A stretch of DNA of 55,899 bases. It comes from Ruminococcus sp. (GTDB lineage: Bacteria > Bacillota > Clostridia > Oscillospirales > Ruminococcaceae). Within the stretch, counting starts at the first letter, position 1. Every line of letters begins with the position of its first letter. A program made the position numbers and the translations under genes. Under the pieces are notes generated by a model that saw only the letters and a program-made list of their open reading frames with translations, made no database searches and was not told where the DNA came from. Below, piece after piece: positions 42,516 to 51,746 of this stretch. The stretch covers positions 1-55,899 of the forward strand of contig JAFWSI010000062.1 in NCBI GenBank assembly GCA_017519415.1, given 5' to 3'.

Positions 42516-44552
42516 TCAGCCGATTATATCCCTGCTGAAAAGGCGCATTACGTCCATTTTCAGCGGGCGGTTCTGCGGCTTTTCAAGGAGGGGATCATCG
42601 GAGAGTATCTCTCCCGCGCAGTCCTGAGCCTGCTTCATGAGCTCCATATTGCAGGCTATATCCGCTATCTTCAGGGGCGGAAGGCCGTGCTGGGCGTTTC
42701 CGAAGAAGTCTCCGGGTCCCCGCATTTTCAGGTCCTCCTCGGATATTTTAAAGCCGTCGGTGGTGGAGGACATTATCTTCATACGCTTCACGCATTCCTC
42801 GGAGGTATTGTCCGTTATGAGGATACAGGTACTCTCGAAGCTGCCCCTGCCAACTCGTCCGCGGAGCTGATGGAGCTGGGAAAGTCCGAAGCGCTCGGCG
42901 TTCTCTATGACCATTACCGCCGCATTTGGTACGTCAACGCCGACTTCGACCACCGTCGTGCAGATGAGGACCTGTATCTCGCCGTCACGGAATTTCTGCA
43001 TGACCCTGTCCTTTTCGGCGGCACGCATCTTTCCGTGGAGCAGAGCCGTGGTATAGCCTTTAAGGTCGCCCTGAGCGGCATTTTCCGCATAGGTCTTTAC
43101 CGCAAATAGCTCGCTCTCGCTCTCCTCTATCATGGGGCAGACTACGTATGCCTGTCTGCCCTCGTCAAGGCGCTCCCGCACGAAGCCGAAGGCTCTGCTG
43201 CGGAGCTTTCCCGTGACAGCGTAGGTGCTTACGGGCTTTCTGCCCTTAGGGAGCTGAGTTATGGCGGATATATCCAGATCTCCGTAGATTATCAGCGCAA
43301 GGGTGCGGGGAATTGGCGTGGCGGACATTACCAGCTTGTGAGGAGCGTCGCCTTTTTCCGCAAGCGCCGCTCTCTGAGCCACGCCGAAGCGGTGCTGCTC
43401 GTCGGTTATGACCAGTCCGAGGGCTTTGTACTCCACGTCCTTCTGTATTATCGCATGAGTTCCCACTATCACGTCAATTTCACCTGCGGAGAGCTCTCCC
43501 CGTATCTTTTCCTTTTTCTTTGCGGTCACGGAGCCTGTCAGCAGGCATACCCTTACTCCGAAGGGCTCGAGGAAGCCGCTGAGAGTGCGGTAGTGCTGGG
43601 AGGCAAGTATCTCCGTGGGAGCCATGAGAGCCGACTGTATGCCGTTCTTTGCGGCAAAATAGCAGGCGGCAGCGGCTACGGCGGTCTTGCCGCTTCCCAC
43701 GTCGCCCTGTAACAGCCTGTTCATGGGAACGTCGCGGCACAGGTCAGCGGTTATCTCCTTTACCGCCTTTTTCTGATCGTCGGTGAGCTCGAAGGGGAGT
43801 CCCTCCGTAAACTCGTTCACATCAATGGAGGAGTCCATTCCGAAGGCGGTGCTGCGTCTGCTGCGGGTCCTCATCAGTGACATTCCTATCTGGAGCTTGA
43901 GCAGCTCGTCAAAGGCAAGTCTGCGCCTTGCGGTCTCTGCCGACAGCTCGCTGTCGGGAAAATGTATGCTCTCCAGCGCCCGCATAAGAGGACAGAGCCG
44001 GTATTTCTCCAGTATTCCGGGAGGAAGAGTCTCAAAGGGCTCGTTTTTCATTATCTCCAGAGCCTGCCGCATATTCGTGCGTATCATATTTGCGGAGAGT
44101 CCCTGGGTGAGGTGGTATTTCGGCTGGATAAGCACTGTTTCATCTGTGCTTATGAAGACGGGGGAGCTTATCTCCCTGCGGAGAAAATTGCCCGTTACCT
44201 TGCCGTACATATAGTACTCTCCGCCCTCCTTCATGGCCTGGAAGGAGTAAACGTTATTATAGACGACGATGAGTATATCGTCTGTGCCGTCTGTGGCGGC
44301 AGCCTTGCAGATGACAAGTCCGCCCTTTATGCGCTGAGGCGGCATTTTCCTGAATACGGTCAGCTTCAGCACGTTGTATTCGTTCAGTACAGCCTGTCTT
44401 ACGGGTACATGGGCACGGAAGTCAAGGTAATCGCGGGGGATATGATATATAAGCTCGTAGGGCGAATTTATGCCGAGCCTGCGGTACTTTTCGCCGCGGG
44501 CCCTGCCTACGCCCTTTAGATATTCTATTTCGCTGAAAAGTGTAGTCGGCAT
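42516..44552 (-). CDS. recG: ATP-dependent DNA helicase RecG
   Basis: RecG remodels stalled replication forks and Holliday junctions. The 678 residues match the family length. It has an N-terminal wedge/OB domain (LFSEIEYLKGVGRARGEKYR, YELIYHIPRDYLDF), Walker A GDVGSGKTAVA near 282, a DEQH box near 383 (VITDEQHRFGVAQ), SATPIPRTLALI, and helicase C motifs including TTVVEVGVDVPNA and HQLRGRVGRG. Its own start region is close to the spoVS terminator. Confidence 0.96.
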   Translation of the reverse strand: MPTTLFSEIEYLKGVGRARGEKYRRLGINSPYELIYHIPRDYLDFRAHVPVRQAVLNEYNVLKLTVFRKMPPQRIKGGLVICKAAATDGTDDILIVVYNNVYSFQAMKEGGEYYMYGKVTGNFLRREISSPVFISTDETVLIQPKYHLTQGLSANMIRTNMRQALEIMKNEPFETLPPGILEKYRLCPLMRALESIHFPDSELSAETARRRLAFDELLKLQIGMSLMRTRSRRSTAFGMDSSIDVNEFTEGLPFELTDDQKKAVKEITADLCRDVPMNRLLQGDVGSGKTAVAAAACYFAAKNGIQSALMAPTEILASQHYRTLSGFLEPFGVRVCLLTGSVTAKKKEKIRGELSAGEIDVIVGTHAIIQKDVEYKALGLVITDEQHRFGVAQRAALAEKGDAPHKLVMSATPIPRTLALIIYGDLDISAITQLPKGRKPVSTYAVTGKLRSRAFGFVRERLDEGRQAYVVCPMIEESESELFAVKTYAENAAQGDLKGYTTALLHGKMRAAEKDRVMQKFRDGEIQVLICTTVVEVGVDVPNAAVMVIENAERFGLSQLHQLRGRVGRGSFESTCILITDNTSEECVKRMKIMSSTTDGFKISEEDLKMRGPGDFFGNAQHGLPPLKIADIACNMELMKQAQDCAGEILSDDPLLEKPQNRPLKMDVMRLFSRDIIG

Positions 44553-44589
44553 AAAACGCTCCTTGATGAGGGTATGTGTCAGAAGTAAA

Positions 44590-44614
44590 AAAAGGCGGAC
44601 AGAATGTCCGCCTT
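44590..44614 (-). terminator. Terminator between spoVS and recG
   Basis: AAGGCGGAC/GTCCGCCTT (44592-44600 with 44606-44614) is followed on the minus strand by a T run. It ends the spoVS transcript before recG. Confidence 0.8.
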
Positions 44615-44628
44615 GCAGATATTACCGA

Positions 44629-44889
44629 TTATCTCTGTTCGCAGATAAGCTTGATAGCGGTTCTCTCTTCACCGTCGATCTGGATATTAGCAAAAGCAGG
44701 GATACAAATAAGATCAATGCCAATAGGGGCAAGATAACCTCTTGCTATAGCGATCGCTTTTACCGCCTGATTTGCTGCTCCGGCACCAACAGCCTGAACT
44801 TCAACTGCCTTCTGCTCTCTTATAACGCCGGCAATAGCTCCGGCAACAGAATTCGGTGACGAATGTGATGATACTTTCAGAATTTCCAT
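44629..44889 (-). CDS. spoVS: Stage V sporulation protein S
   Basis: This 86-residue Alba-like protein is highly conserved in spore formers and some non-sporulating relatives. MEILKVSSHSSPNSVAGAIA starts it, with EVQAVGAGAANQAVKAIAIA and PAFANIQIDGEERTAIKLIC following. In Bacillus it influences the passage through sporulation stage V. GGAGGG precedes the ATG at 44889. It is a single-gene unit. Confidence 0.95.
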   Translation of the reverse strand: MEILKVSSHSSPNSVAGAIAGVIREQKAVEVQAVGAGAANQAVKAIAIARGYLAPIGIDLICIPAFANIQIDGEERTAIKLICEQR

Positions 44890-44960
44890 AACAAATAACC
44901 CTCCTGTTAAAAATAATTGTACGATTCTTGTCGAATGCCTTAAGGCTATTGTACAATTGT

Positions 44961-44989
44961 ATTATAACTTATTTTTTTAAAAAAATCAA
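44961..44989 (-). promoter_or_regulatory. Promoter of spoVS
   Basis: On the minus strand TTGATT (44984-44989), 17 bases, then TATAAT (44961-44966). The leader has an inverted repeat around TTGTACAAT. The boxes look like sigma-A rather than sigma-H. Confidence 0.65.
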
Positions 44990-45012
44990 GTATCTGAACG
45001 AAAGTTTGTAGA

Positions 45013-45783
45013 TTATCTTATAATAAGCCGTTCTATTTTGTGCGAAATGCCTTTTTTTTCATCGAAATCGACTATTGTTCCACAAAGAAAGCATTTTCCC
45101 TCCGCCGTTCTGAAGCGGACGGGCATACGGAAGCGGAACATATCTATGGTCTGAGCCGCGGAAACTCCGAGACAGGAAAGCTCGGGGCCTGTCATGCCCG
45201 CATCCGTAATATATGCGGTATGTCCGCCGAGTATGCATTCATCGGCGGTCTGGACGTGGGTATGGGTGCCGAAAACGCCTGTGACGCGGCCTGTGAGGTA
45301 GTGTCCCATAGCCTTTTTCTCCGAGGTCGCTTCGGCGTGGAAATCCACGAATATATTCGGGGTATCTATCTCCTCAAGGAGCTGGTCTATCCTGGTGAAG
45401 GGGTTGTCGAGGGGATCCATATATACAGTGCCGAGCATATTGATGACGGCGACGGAATAGGCTCCCATATCAAGGAGGCGGACTCCGCTGCCCACGCAGC
45501 CGCCCTCGGGGTAATTGGCGGGACGGACGATGTAATCCTCCTCGAATATTTCGAGGGCGTCCCTGTGGCGGAAGGCATGGTTGCCCGTGGTGATGATGTC
45601 GGCTCCCGCTCTTATCAGCATATCGGCAGAGGCGCGGGTGATGCCGTTGCCCTGTGCGGAATTCTCGCCGTTGACGACGGTTATATCCGCACCGCAGCTG
45701 TGCTTTAGGCCGCTCAGTCTTTCGGTGAGAAAGTCACAGCCCTCTTTGCCTACAACATCGCCGATAAAAAGTAATCTCTTCAT
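45013..45783 (-). CDS. ymdB: YmdB-type metallophosphoesterase
   Basis: This 256-residue calcineurin-like phosphoesterase is of the TIGR00282/YmdB family, in Bacillus a 2',3'-cyclic nucleotide phosphodiesterase affecting biofilm and motility. Metal ligands are in LLFIGDVVGKEG, VVNGENSAQGNG, TTGNHAFRHRD, VDFHAEATSEKKA and VFGTHTHVQTADE. GMTGPELSCLGV is a variant of the usual TGP segment. It is often near rny and spoVS in Firmicutes and here lies next to spoVS. Confidence 0.92.
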   Translation of the reverse strand: MKRLLFIGDVVGKEGCDFLTERLSGLKHSCGADITVVNGENSAQGNGITRASADMLIRAGADIITTGNHAFRHRDALEIFEEDYIVRPANYPEGGCVGSGVRLLDMGAYSVAVINMLGTVYMDPLDNPFTRIDQLLEEIDTPNIFVDFHAEATSEKKAMGHYLTGRVTGVFGTHTHVQTADECILGGHTAYITDAGMTGPELSCLGVSAAQTIDMFRFRMPVRFRTAEGKCFLCGTIVDFDEKKGISHKIERLIIR

Positions 45784-45804
45784 GCTCCGGTGCTTCTCCT
45801 GCGG

Positions 45805-46035
45805 TCATTCCTTGTCCGTTTTTTCGGACTTTTTCTTTTTGCCGCCCAGATCGGCGTCGTAGGAGATACCCGTGCCCTGAAGGCTCACGGTAGCCTTTTT
45901 CTTGTTGTTTATGGTGAATTGCAGCTTTTTGCCGCCGATCTTCGGCCCTGTGACGGAAATGCTGCCGCCCTTCTTGTTTTTGTTGAACTTGAACAGCTTG
46001 CCAAGTTTAAAGCTTTTTCTGAAATGAAATCCCAT
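45805..46035 (-). CDS. DUF4236 domain-containing small protein
   Basis: This 76-residue basic protein starts MGFHFRKSFKLGKLFKFNKN, then SISVTGPKIG, the MGFxFRKS pattern of DUF4236, and ends in a Lys-rich tail. GGAGG lies before the ATG. The gene is 21 bases upstream of ymdB on the same strand and is probably cotranscribed. The function of the family is not known. Confidence 0.85.
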   Translation of the reverse strand: MGFHFRKSFKLGKLFKFNKNKKGGSISVTGPKIGGKKLQFTINNKKKATVSLQGTGISYDADLGGKKKKSEKTDKE

Positions 46036-46061
46036 AATAGTACCTCCTGTTCCGGATTATA

Positions 46062-46318
46062 ATCCAGAGCCGGGAGCTGATATGTCCGCTTTGCCCGCAT
46101 TATCCGAGTAATGCCGCCGCAGATTTCAGCTCTCGATTCTCAGCTTTTGCGCAATTTTCGGGAAAATCTGCGTGTCCTGAACAAGGTTCAGGGCAGCCGC
46201 CGCCTGAAAGCGGCTATCGAGTATACACTAATTATAATATCACAATCGAAAAGGATAATCAATATATACATGAAATTTTTTCATCGGATCGGCATAAAAA
46301 TTTTATTGGCTGTGGGTA
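46062..46318. other. Divergent intergenic region with hairpins
   Basis: Between the leftward DUF4236 gene and the Asp23 gene there is no supported gene. CCTGAAC/GTTCAGG near 46175-46190 and TTCAGG ... CCTGAA near 46183-46208 can form competing hairpins. The leftward promoter should be here but is not clear. Confidence 0.35.
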
Positions 46319-46347
46319 TTGTAAAAAGCTGAGAACTGTGATATAAT
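46319..46347 (+). promoter_or_regulatory. Promoter of the Asp23-fakA operon
   Basis: TTGTAA (46319-46324), 17 bases, then TATAAT (46342-46347), about 80 bases before the Asp23-family ATG. Confidence 0.7.
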
Positions 46348-46429
46348 CAATATGGACTTACAGGCCCTTCGGCCGTCCGACTAAGATAATATGTGCCGCA
46401 GCACATTCAGCATAAGGAGTGATGACTTA

Positions 46430-46789
46430 ATGGTAGGCTTGGAAAATCATATCGGAAAGATCACCGTTTCTGAAAATTACCTTACAGAACTTGTAAAACA
46501 TGCCGTTACAGACTGCTTCGGAGTTGCAGACGTATGCAATGTCAGCACCTTCCGTTCCGCCGTTTCCGCTATCACAGCGGGAAAAGCGTTCAGAAAGAAC
46601 AAGGGCGTTATGATCCGCACCGATAAGGAGGGCGGTCTCATAATCGACCTGCATATCAAAGTGACCTACGGCACAAACATCACCGCTGCGGTCAACAGCA
46701 TTACACATAAGGTCTGCTTTACCGTTGAGGAAGCAGCCGGCATAGACGTACACAAGGTCAACGTCTTTGTAGACGATATGAACGCTTAA
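46430..46789 (+). CDS. Asp23/Gls24 family envelope stress-like protein
   Basis: This 119-residue protein starts at 46430 (MVGLENHIGKITVSENYLTE), following AAGGAG. Residues IGKITVSENYLTELVKHAVT, GLIIDLHIKVTYGTNITAAV and GIDVHKVNVFVDDM are family hallmarks. Short Asp23 proteins (YloU group) stand directly before the FakA gene in Firmicutes, as here. The Asp23 family is linked to cell-envelope homeostasis. The precise role of YloU is not settled. Confidence 0.93.
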   Translation: MVGLENHIGKITVSENYLTELVKHAVTDCFGVADVCNVSTFRSAVSAITAGKAFRKNKGVMIRTDKEGGLIIDLHIKVTYGTNITAAVNSITHKVCFTVEEAAGIDVHKVNVFVDDMNA

Positions 46790-46831
46790 GGCGTGCAGGC
46801 AGATGCCTGTATAGAATTGGAGGACTATACT

Positions 46832-48487
46832 GTGATACACGGTTCTTTACTCAGGGACGCTATTATTTCCGCTGCCGTCACCATAGCCAACAGGAAACGC
46901 GAGGTAGATGAGCTCAATGTTTATCCTGTTCCCGACGGCGATACCGGAACCAATATGTCAATGACCATCGGCAATTCCGTTGCCGAGCTCAGGAGACTTG
47001 ACTCAAAGGCTCCCGTATCCGAGGTGGCTTCCACCGCAGCGTCGGCATTCCTGAGGGGCGCAAGAGGAAACTCGGGCGTTATACTTTCACTTATATTCAG
47101 AGGATTTTCAAAGGGCCTTTCGGGCTGCACCGAAGCGGGCTGCGAGAATTTCGCGGACGCTCTCCAGTTCGGCGTGGAGGCTGCATACAAGGCGGTAATG
47201 AAGCCCGTGGAGGGCACTATCCTCACCGTTGTAAAGGCTGCCGCCGCCAAGGCAAGGGAAATAGCTATCGAGACCAACGACGAGGTCACCTTCTGGCAGG
47301 AGATATGCGCAGAGTCCGAGGCTGTACTCGCAAAGACCACGGATATGCTGCCTCAGCTCAAAAAGGCAGGAGTCGTTGACGCAGGCGGAAAGGGTCTTTG
47401 TATCATATTCAGAGCCATGGCGGACGTGTTCGCGGGAGGCAGCATCGCCGAGCCCGAGGAGGCTTCCGCAGGACACGAGCCATCATCCGATTCCTTCAGG
47501 ACGGCTGTCAGCGAGTACGATGACGATATAACCTATACCTACTGCACGGAGTTCATGCTCGAAAAGGACGAGGGCTGCCCCGACGTATCGAAGCTCCGCG
47601 CTTATCTCGAGACCATAGGCGACTGCGTGGTGGTCGTGGACGACGAGAAGATCATAAAGGTACACGTTCATACCGACAATCCCGGAAAGGCTATCCAGAA
47701 GGGACTTGAATTCGGACACTTCATAAACGATCCCCGTCCGAAGATAGAGAATATGCGCATCCAGCACGAGAACAAGGTCAAGGACGCAATGGCTGCCGAG
47801 GAGGGCTTCACCCCCGCAGCTCCCGAAAAGGAGTTCGGCTTCGTTGCAGTTGCCGCAGGTCACGGACTTGAGGCCATGTTTACCGATCTCGGCGCGGATA
47901 TGGTGGTAAAGGGCGGTCAGACCATGAACCCCTCCACCGACGATATACTCAGGGCGATAATGAAGACTCCGGCAAATACGGTATTCGTGCTGCCCAACAA
48001 CAAGAACATCATCATGGCGGCAGAGCAGGCCGTAAAGCTCACGGACAAGAAGGTGTGCGTGCTCCAGACGAGAACGATACCCCAGGGTATCGCCGCAATG
48101 CTCGCTTTTGACGAGAGCCGCAGCCTCAACGAGAACCGCAAGGATATGACAAAGGCCTTCGAGAAGGTATCAACGGGTCTTATCACCTTTGCCGCAAGGA
48201 ACTCCGAGTTTGAGGGGCATCAGATCAAGGAGGGCGAGATACTTGCTCTTGACAACGGCAAGCTCTCATTCACGGAGCGCGATATAAACAAGGCCACATA
48301 CAAGCTGGTAAAGAAGCTGGCAAAGGGCGACGTGAGCTATGTTACCCTTATCCACGGAGCAGATGTCCCCGAGGAGAACGCAGAGCAGCTCAGACAGTTC
48401 ATACAGTCGAAGCTCAGCGACAGGATAGAGGTAATGACCGTAAACGGCGGTCAGCCCGTCTACTACTACATAATTTCCGTTGAATAA
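46832..48487 (+). CDS. fakA: DAK2 domain fatty acid kinase catalytic protein FakA (YloV)
   Basis: FakA phosphorylates FakB-bound fatty acids so that exogenous fatty acids can enter phospholipid synthesis. The start is a GTG at 46832, with GGAGG 9 bases upstream, giving 551 residues (VIHGSLLRDAIISAAVTIAN), the family length. The DAK2/DhaL domain has YPVPDGDTGTNMSMT, FLRGARGNSGVILSLIF and KPVEGTILTVVK. A middle domain and a C-terminal DAK1/DegV-like domain follow (VLPNNKNIIMAAEQAVKL, QTRTIPQGIAAM). FakB genes are not in this window. The Asp23-FakA pairing is conserved. Confidence 0.93.
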   Translation: MIHGSLLRDAIISAAVTIANRKREVDELNVYPVPDGDTGTNMSMTIGNSVAELRRLDSKAPVSEVASTAASAFLRGARGNSGVILSLIFRGFSKGLSGCTEAGCENFADALQFGVEAAYKAVMKPVEGTILTVVKAAAAKAREIAIETNDEVTFWQEICAESEAVLAKTTDMLPQLKKAGVVDAGGKGLCIIFRAMADVFAGGSIAEPEEASAGHEPSSDSFRTAVSEYDDDITYTYCTEFMLEKDEGCPDVSKLRAYLETIGDCVVVVDDEKIIKVHVHTDNPGKAIQKGLEFGHFINDPRPKIENMRIQHENKVKDAMAAEEGFTPAAPEKEFGFVAVAAGHGLEAMFTDLGADMVVKGGQTMNPSTDDILRAIMKTPANTVFVLPNNKNIIMAAEQAVKLTDKKVCVLQTRTIPQGIAAMLAFDESRSLNENRKDMTKAFEKVSTGLITFAARNSEFEGHQIKEGEILALDNGKLSFTERDINKATYKLVKKLAKGDVSYVTLIHGADVPEENAEQLRQFIQSKLSDRIEVMTVNGGQPVYYYIISVE

Positions 48488-48527
48488 TAAAAAGCTCAGG
48501 GATCATACGGTCTCTGAGCTTTGTTTT

Positions 48528-49391
48528 TTATGTTCCCGAGGGGACTTTTTTCTTTCTGCTTATGAGCACCATGCAGACAGCTCCGCTTGCGATTATCATC
48601 GGGAACAGCGCAAGTATCTTCACCCAGAACTCGGGAACCGCGAACTCAAAGTACTCCCCCTCTGCATTATATGCAAAGAGCAGGAATACCGCTACAGTAT
48701 CGATCAGCATATGGCACAGCGCCGCAGGATATACCGAGTCCGTCCGCTTTGTGAGCCATGTCAGAAGCGCCGACCAGGATATGCACATAACTGTCATGGC
48801 AATGAAGCCGCCGTAAGGGAAAAAGTCATAGTCCCTGCCGAAGTTGTAGCCGTAAGCAAGGAGAGGTCCGTGCCACAGCGCCCAGATAATACCCGTAACA
48901 GCTACAGCCGCAGGTGTTGGCATGAGCTGTTCAAGCTTCGGCGTGAGATAACCTCTCCAGCCAAGCTCCTCGCCGAGTCCGTGGAACAGCGTTGCAATGC
49001 CTGAGGCAAGGCCTATCAGCAGTGAAGCGAAACCCATTACAACATCGCTGCCGAAAGCGCTGTCGGAGACACTTCCGTTCTTCACGATGAACAGGTGAAG
49101 AATCGCTGCCCCCACGAAAGGAAGCACCAGCGGATAAAGAACAGCCGCCGCGTAGTATTTGGCGCTGCCCCTTCTGCCGAAGCCCAGCATCGCGTCACGG
49201 AAGCCCTCTTTTGTGACGAGCCTCGTGATAATGGAGGCTATAGCAGGATAGAGCATTAATGTTGCTCCCCAGAATGCATTGGTCACATCTCCCTGCTTGT
49301 CCGAGAATATCAGCTCTATTGCAAAAGCAGGAGCGAAAGCCAGTACAAGATATATAAGTATACGAAGGATAGTTTTCTTCTTACTTGGCAT
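48528..49391 (-). CDS. CPBP-family intramembrane glutamic protease
   Basis: This 287-residue membrane protein has about eight hydrophobic segments. The CPBP/Abi motifs are HGLGEELGWRGYL (paired catalytic Glu), WALWHGP and LCHMLID. Such proteases act in prenyl-peptide processing or self-immunity to bacteriocins and in envelope regulation. It overlaps the preceding permease gene by 11 bases as the last gene of a GntR-ABC operon, so it probably assists or is regulated with that transporter. Confidence 0.9.
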   Translation of the reverse strand: MPSKKKTILRILIYLVLAFAPAFAIELIFSDKQGDVTNAFWGATLMLYPAIASIITRLVTKEGFRDAMLGFGRRGSAKYYAAAVLYPLVLPFVGAAILHLFIVKNGSVSDSAFGSDVVMGFASLLIGLASGIATLFHGLGEELGWRGYLTPKLEQLMPTPAAVAVTGIIWALWHGPLLAYGYNFGRDYDFFPYGGFIAMTVMCISWSALLTWLTKRTDSVYPAALCHMLIDTVAVFLLFAYNAEGEYFEFAVPEFWVKILALFPMIIASGAVCMVLISRKKKVPSGT

Positions 49392-50112
49392 AGTTCTCAG
49401 CTCCTTTCAGATACAGCTTCACGGATATCCTGTAGGAAAGGTAGTACAGCGGCAGCACAGCCAAAGTACATACTCCCACCCACAGCAGCAGCTTTTTCAG
49501 CTTGTCCGGATCTCCCACAAAGGCAAACATTCTTTCCCAGAAGGTATCCATGCTTGCAAATGCCGAGGTGTCGCCGAAAAGCGCATAGATTATAACTGCA
49601 AGTATGATAACGCAAACCGCCGTTATTTTCACCATGCCTCCCGTTTTTGTACCGAAGCGCACTATCAGCGGATACTCCACGGCTCTCATAAAGAGCTGCA
49701 CATAGAACATCGCCGCAATAAGCACGGAAAGTCCGCTCGATTGTCCCAATATCTGCTCAGCAAGTGCTAATTTCAGTGTTTCGAGGGTCACGACAAACAT
49801 GGCAAACAGCATTGTGAACAGGTACTTCGCGCCTATATATCCCTTTATCCCCGAAGGTGTCGAGGTCACGAAGTAAGCCCACTTCTTTCTGTCGTCGCCG
49901 CTGAAAACTCCGCTCTGTATGCAGCCTGCCGTAATAAATACGAAAACGCAGAACGCTCCCAGTATCATTGTCAGCGTTTGTCCGATAGTATCATCGTCCT
50001 TTGAATCATATACCGTAAAGATCGGTACCACGGAAAAGAATATGTATGTCAGAAGAAAAAGAAGTACAAGGCGAATATTGAGCTTGAATTCCTTATAAAG
50101 ATATCCCGTCAT
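49381..50112 (-). CDS. ABC-2 type permease subunit (second)
   Basis: This 243-residue membrane protein has about six helices (LVLLFLLTYIFFSVVPIF, LTMILGAFCVFVFITAGC, LFTMLFAMFVVTLETLKLAL and others). SGDDRKKWAYFVTSTPSG resembles the cytoplasmic loop of YtrC/YtrD-like permeases. It overlaps both neighbours by a few bases. It forms the transporter with the gene at 50112-50867 and the ATPase at 50868-51746. The substrate is unknown. Confidence 0.85.
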   Translation of the reverse strand: MTGYLYKEFKLNIRLVLLFLLTYIFFSVVPIFTVYDSKDDDTIGQTLTMILGAFCVFVFITAGCIQSGVFSGDDRKKWAYFVTSTPSGIKGYIGAKYLFTMLFAMFVVTLETLKLALAEQILGQSSGLSVLIAAMFYVQLFMRAVEYPLIVRFGTKTGGMVKITAVCVIILAVIIYALFGDTSAFASMDTFWERMFAFVGDPDKLKKLLLWVGVCTLAVLPLYYLSYRISVKLYLKGAENYAK

Positions 50113-50867
50113 CAGTAACGCCTCCTTTTGAGCTCCTTAACGCTCCACCAGAAGAACAGAAGGAGCAGTCCCGCAGCAAAGAAGGGAGCGACAATAATGC
50201 CTATTTCGCGTACTTTGTCAAAATAAGGCGCAAAGACCTTAGCAAGAGTCTTGTCTGTCACCTCTCCGTAAAGCCTTGCTGCTTTATCTCTGCAAAAATC
50301 AACGAATTTATATCCGAACCAGAACATAGCAATCAGAACAGGCGAACACGCGATCAACGTGATGGTCGCCGCCTTGTTCTGATTTTTAAAGCGCAGCATG
50401 AGAGGTATCTCCGAAAAGCCTATGGTCATAAAAGCACAGATAATAAGGATATTCTTGATATGCGGGAAGCTTACGGGCATTCTTGCGGCAGCGGAGAATA
50501 TCAGCTCCGCGGCAAAAGCAAGAACAAGTCCTGCAAGAAGCAGTATACCGCGTACTGCAAACTTTGAAGCAGCTATCTTCTTTTCGCTGACAGGCAGAGT
50601 ATAGGAATAGAGCTGCCAGTGTGACTGATAGTCCTTCTGAATTATATCGTTATGTCCATAGCCCATGCCGATCAGGGCGATACACGCCGCATAGAAGTAT
50701 GCCTGCGGATAGAGCGCTTCTATCACACCCTCCTCGCCTCTGAGGTTGCCGGCATAGGTGCTTATGAAGACCAGTGACAGCATGGCAACAAAAATGAGAT
50801 AAGCAAGCAGCGTAAGTACGGTGGTTTTGCGGATAAGATAAAGCTCGCGGTAAATAAGACCTTTCAT
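50112..50867 (-). CDS. ABC-2 type permease subunit (first)
   Basis: This 251-residue membrane protein (YRELYLIRKTTVLTLLAYLI) has about six helices and the loop QKDYQSHWQLYSYTLPVSEK, similar in place to that of the following permease. It starts directly after the ATPase stop and shares a base with the next gene. Two related permeases plus an ATPase match the YtrA-operon layout. Confidence 0.85.
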   Translation of the reverse strand: MKGLIYRELYLIRKTTVLTLLAYLIFVAMLSLVFISTYAGNLRGEEGVIEALYPQAYFYAACIALIGMGYGHNDIIQKDYQSHWQLYSYTLPVSEKKIAASKFAVRGILLLAGLVLAFAAELIFSAAARMPVSFPHIKNILIICAFMTIGFSEIPLMLRFKNQNKAATITLIACSPVLIAMFWFGYKFVDFCRDKAARLYGEVTDKTLAKVFAPYFDKVREIGIIVAPFFAAGLLLLFFWWSVKELKRRRY

Positions 50868-51746
50868 TTATCTCCACTCCTTTTTGCCCCGGTTGACGTA
50901 GTATATCATTATATCCTCAAGGGTGGTGTTGTCGATTACGGCTCCCGAGTATTTCCGGCTGCACGCCGCCTTGTCGGACACCATTATCTCCGCTCCGAAA
51001 TCGTTCAGCCTTGCGCTTACTATGTCCCCGGGATCGATGTCCTTGTATTCGTCCTTTGTGCATTTGAGTATGCCGTGATTTTCGAGTATCTCGTCCTTGT
51101 AGCCGCTTACCAGCACTTTTCCCTTGTCTATGAAGGTAACGCTGTCGGCTATCTTGTCAAGGTCGGAGGTTATATGGGAGGACATGAGTATGGTGTGATC
51201 CTCATTTTGCAGATATTCAAGGAATATATCCAGTATCTCGTTGCGCACAACGGGGTCGAGACCTGTGGTAGCCTCGTCCATGATGAGGAGCTTCGCGTTG
51301 TGGGACAGAGCAGAAGCTATTTGCAGCTTCATCTTCATTCCCTTTGAGAACTTGCCGAATTTCTTCTTCCTCGGCAGCGCAAAGCGATCGAGATAGCCGA
51401 AAAAGGTATCTGTGCTCCACTCTTCGAATATCTCGCGGAGTATCTTGTCCATAGCTATGGCATTGAGCCTGTCATCAAAGGGGAGCTCGTCAAAAACGGC
51501 AGCTATCTGCTTTTTTGCCTCGAATTCGTCCTTTTCGTGATCGAGTCCGAGGAGACGTATCTCTCCCTCGTCCTTTTTTACGATATTGAGCAGGGCGTTT
51601 ATGGTAGTGGTCTTGCCCGCGCCGTTCTGACCTATAAAGCCCATGATACTGCCCTTGGGCACGTTGAAGCTGACCTTGTCCAGTGTGAAGCCGTCATACT
51701 TCTTGGTAAGGTCCTTTATTTCTATAGCGTTTTCATATTCATTCAT
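50868..51746 (-). CDS. ABC transporter ATP-binding protein (YtrB-like)
   Basis: This 292-residue ATPase starts at 51746 (MNEYENAIEIKDLTKKYDGF), chosen because GGAGG lies 8 bases upstream, although an ATG five codons earlier exists. It has Walker A GQNGAGKTTTINAL, signature FSKGMKMKLQIASAL, Walker B LLIMDEATTGLDP and the His switch SSHITSDLDK. Its start lies inside the 3' end of the GntR gene (8-base overlap), so it is translationally coupled to the regulator. Confidence 0.92.
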   Translation of the reverse strand: MNEYENAIEIKDLTKKYDGFTLDKVSFNVPKGSIMGFIGQNGAGKTTTINALLNIVKKDEGEIRLLGLDHEKDEFEAKKQIAAVFDELPFDDRLNAIAMDKILREIFEEWSTDTFFGYLDRFALPRKKKFGKFSKGMKMKLQIASALSHNAKLLIMDEATTGLDPVVRNEILDIFLEYLQNEDHTILMSSHITSDLDKIADSVTFIDKGKVLVSGYKDEILENHGILKCTKDEYKDIDPGDIVSARLNDFGAEIMVSDKAACSRKYSGAVIDNTTLEDIMIYYVNRGKKEWR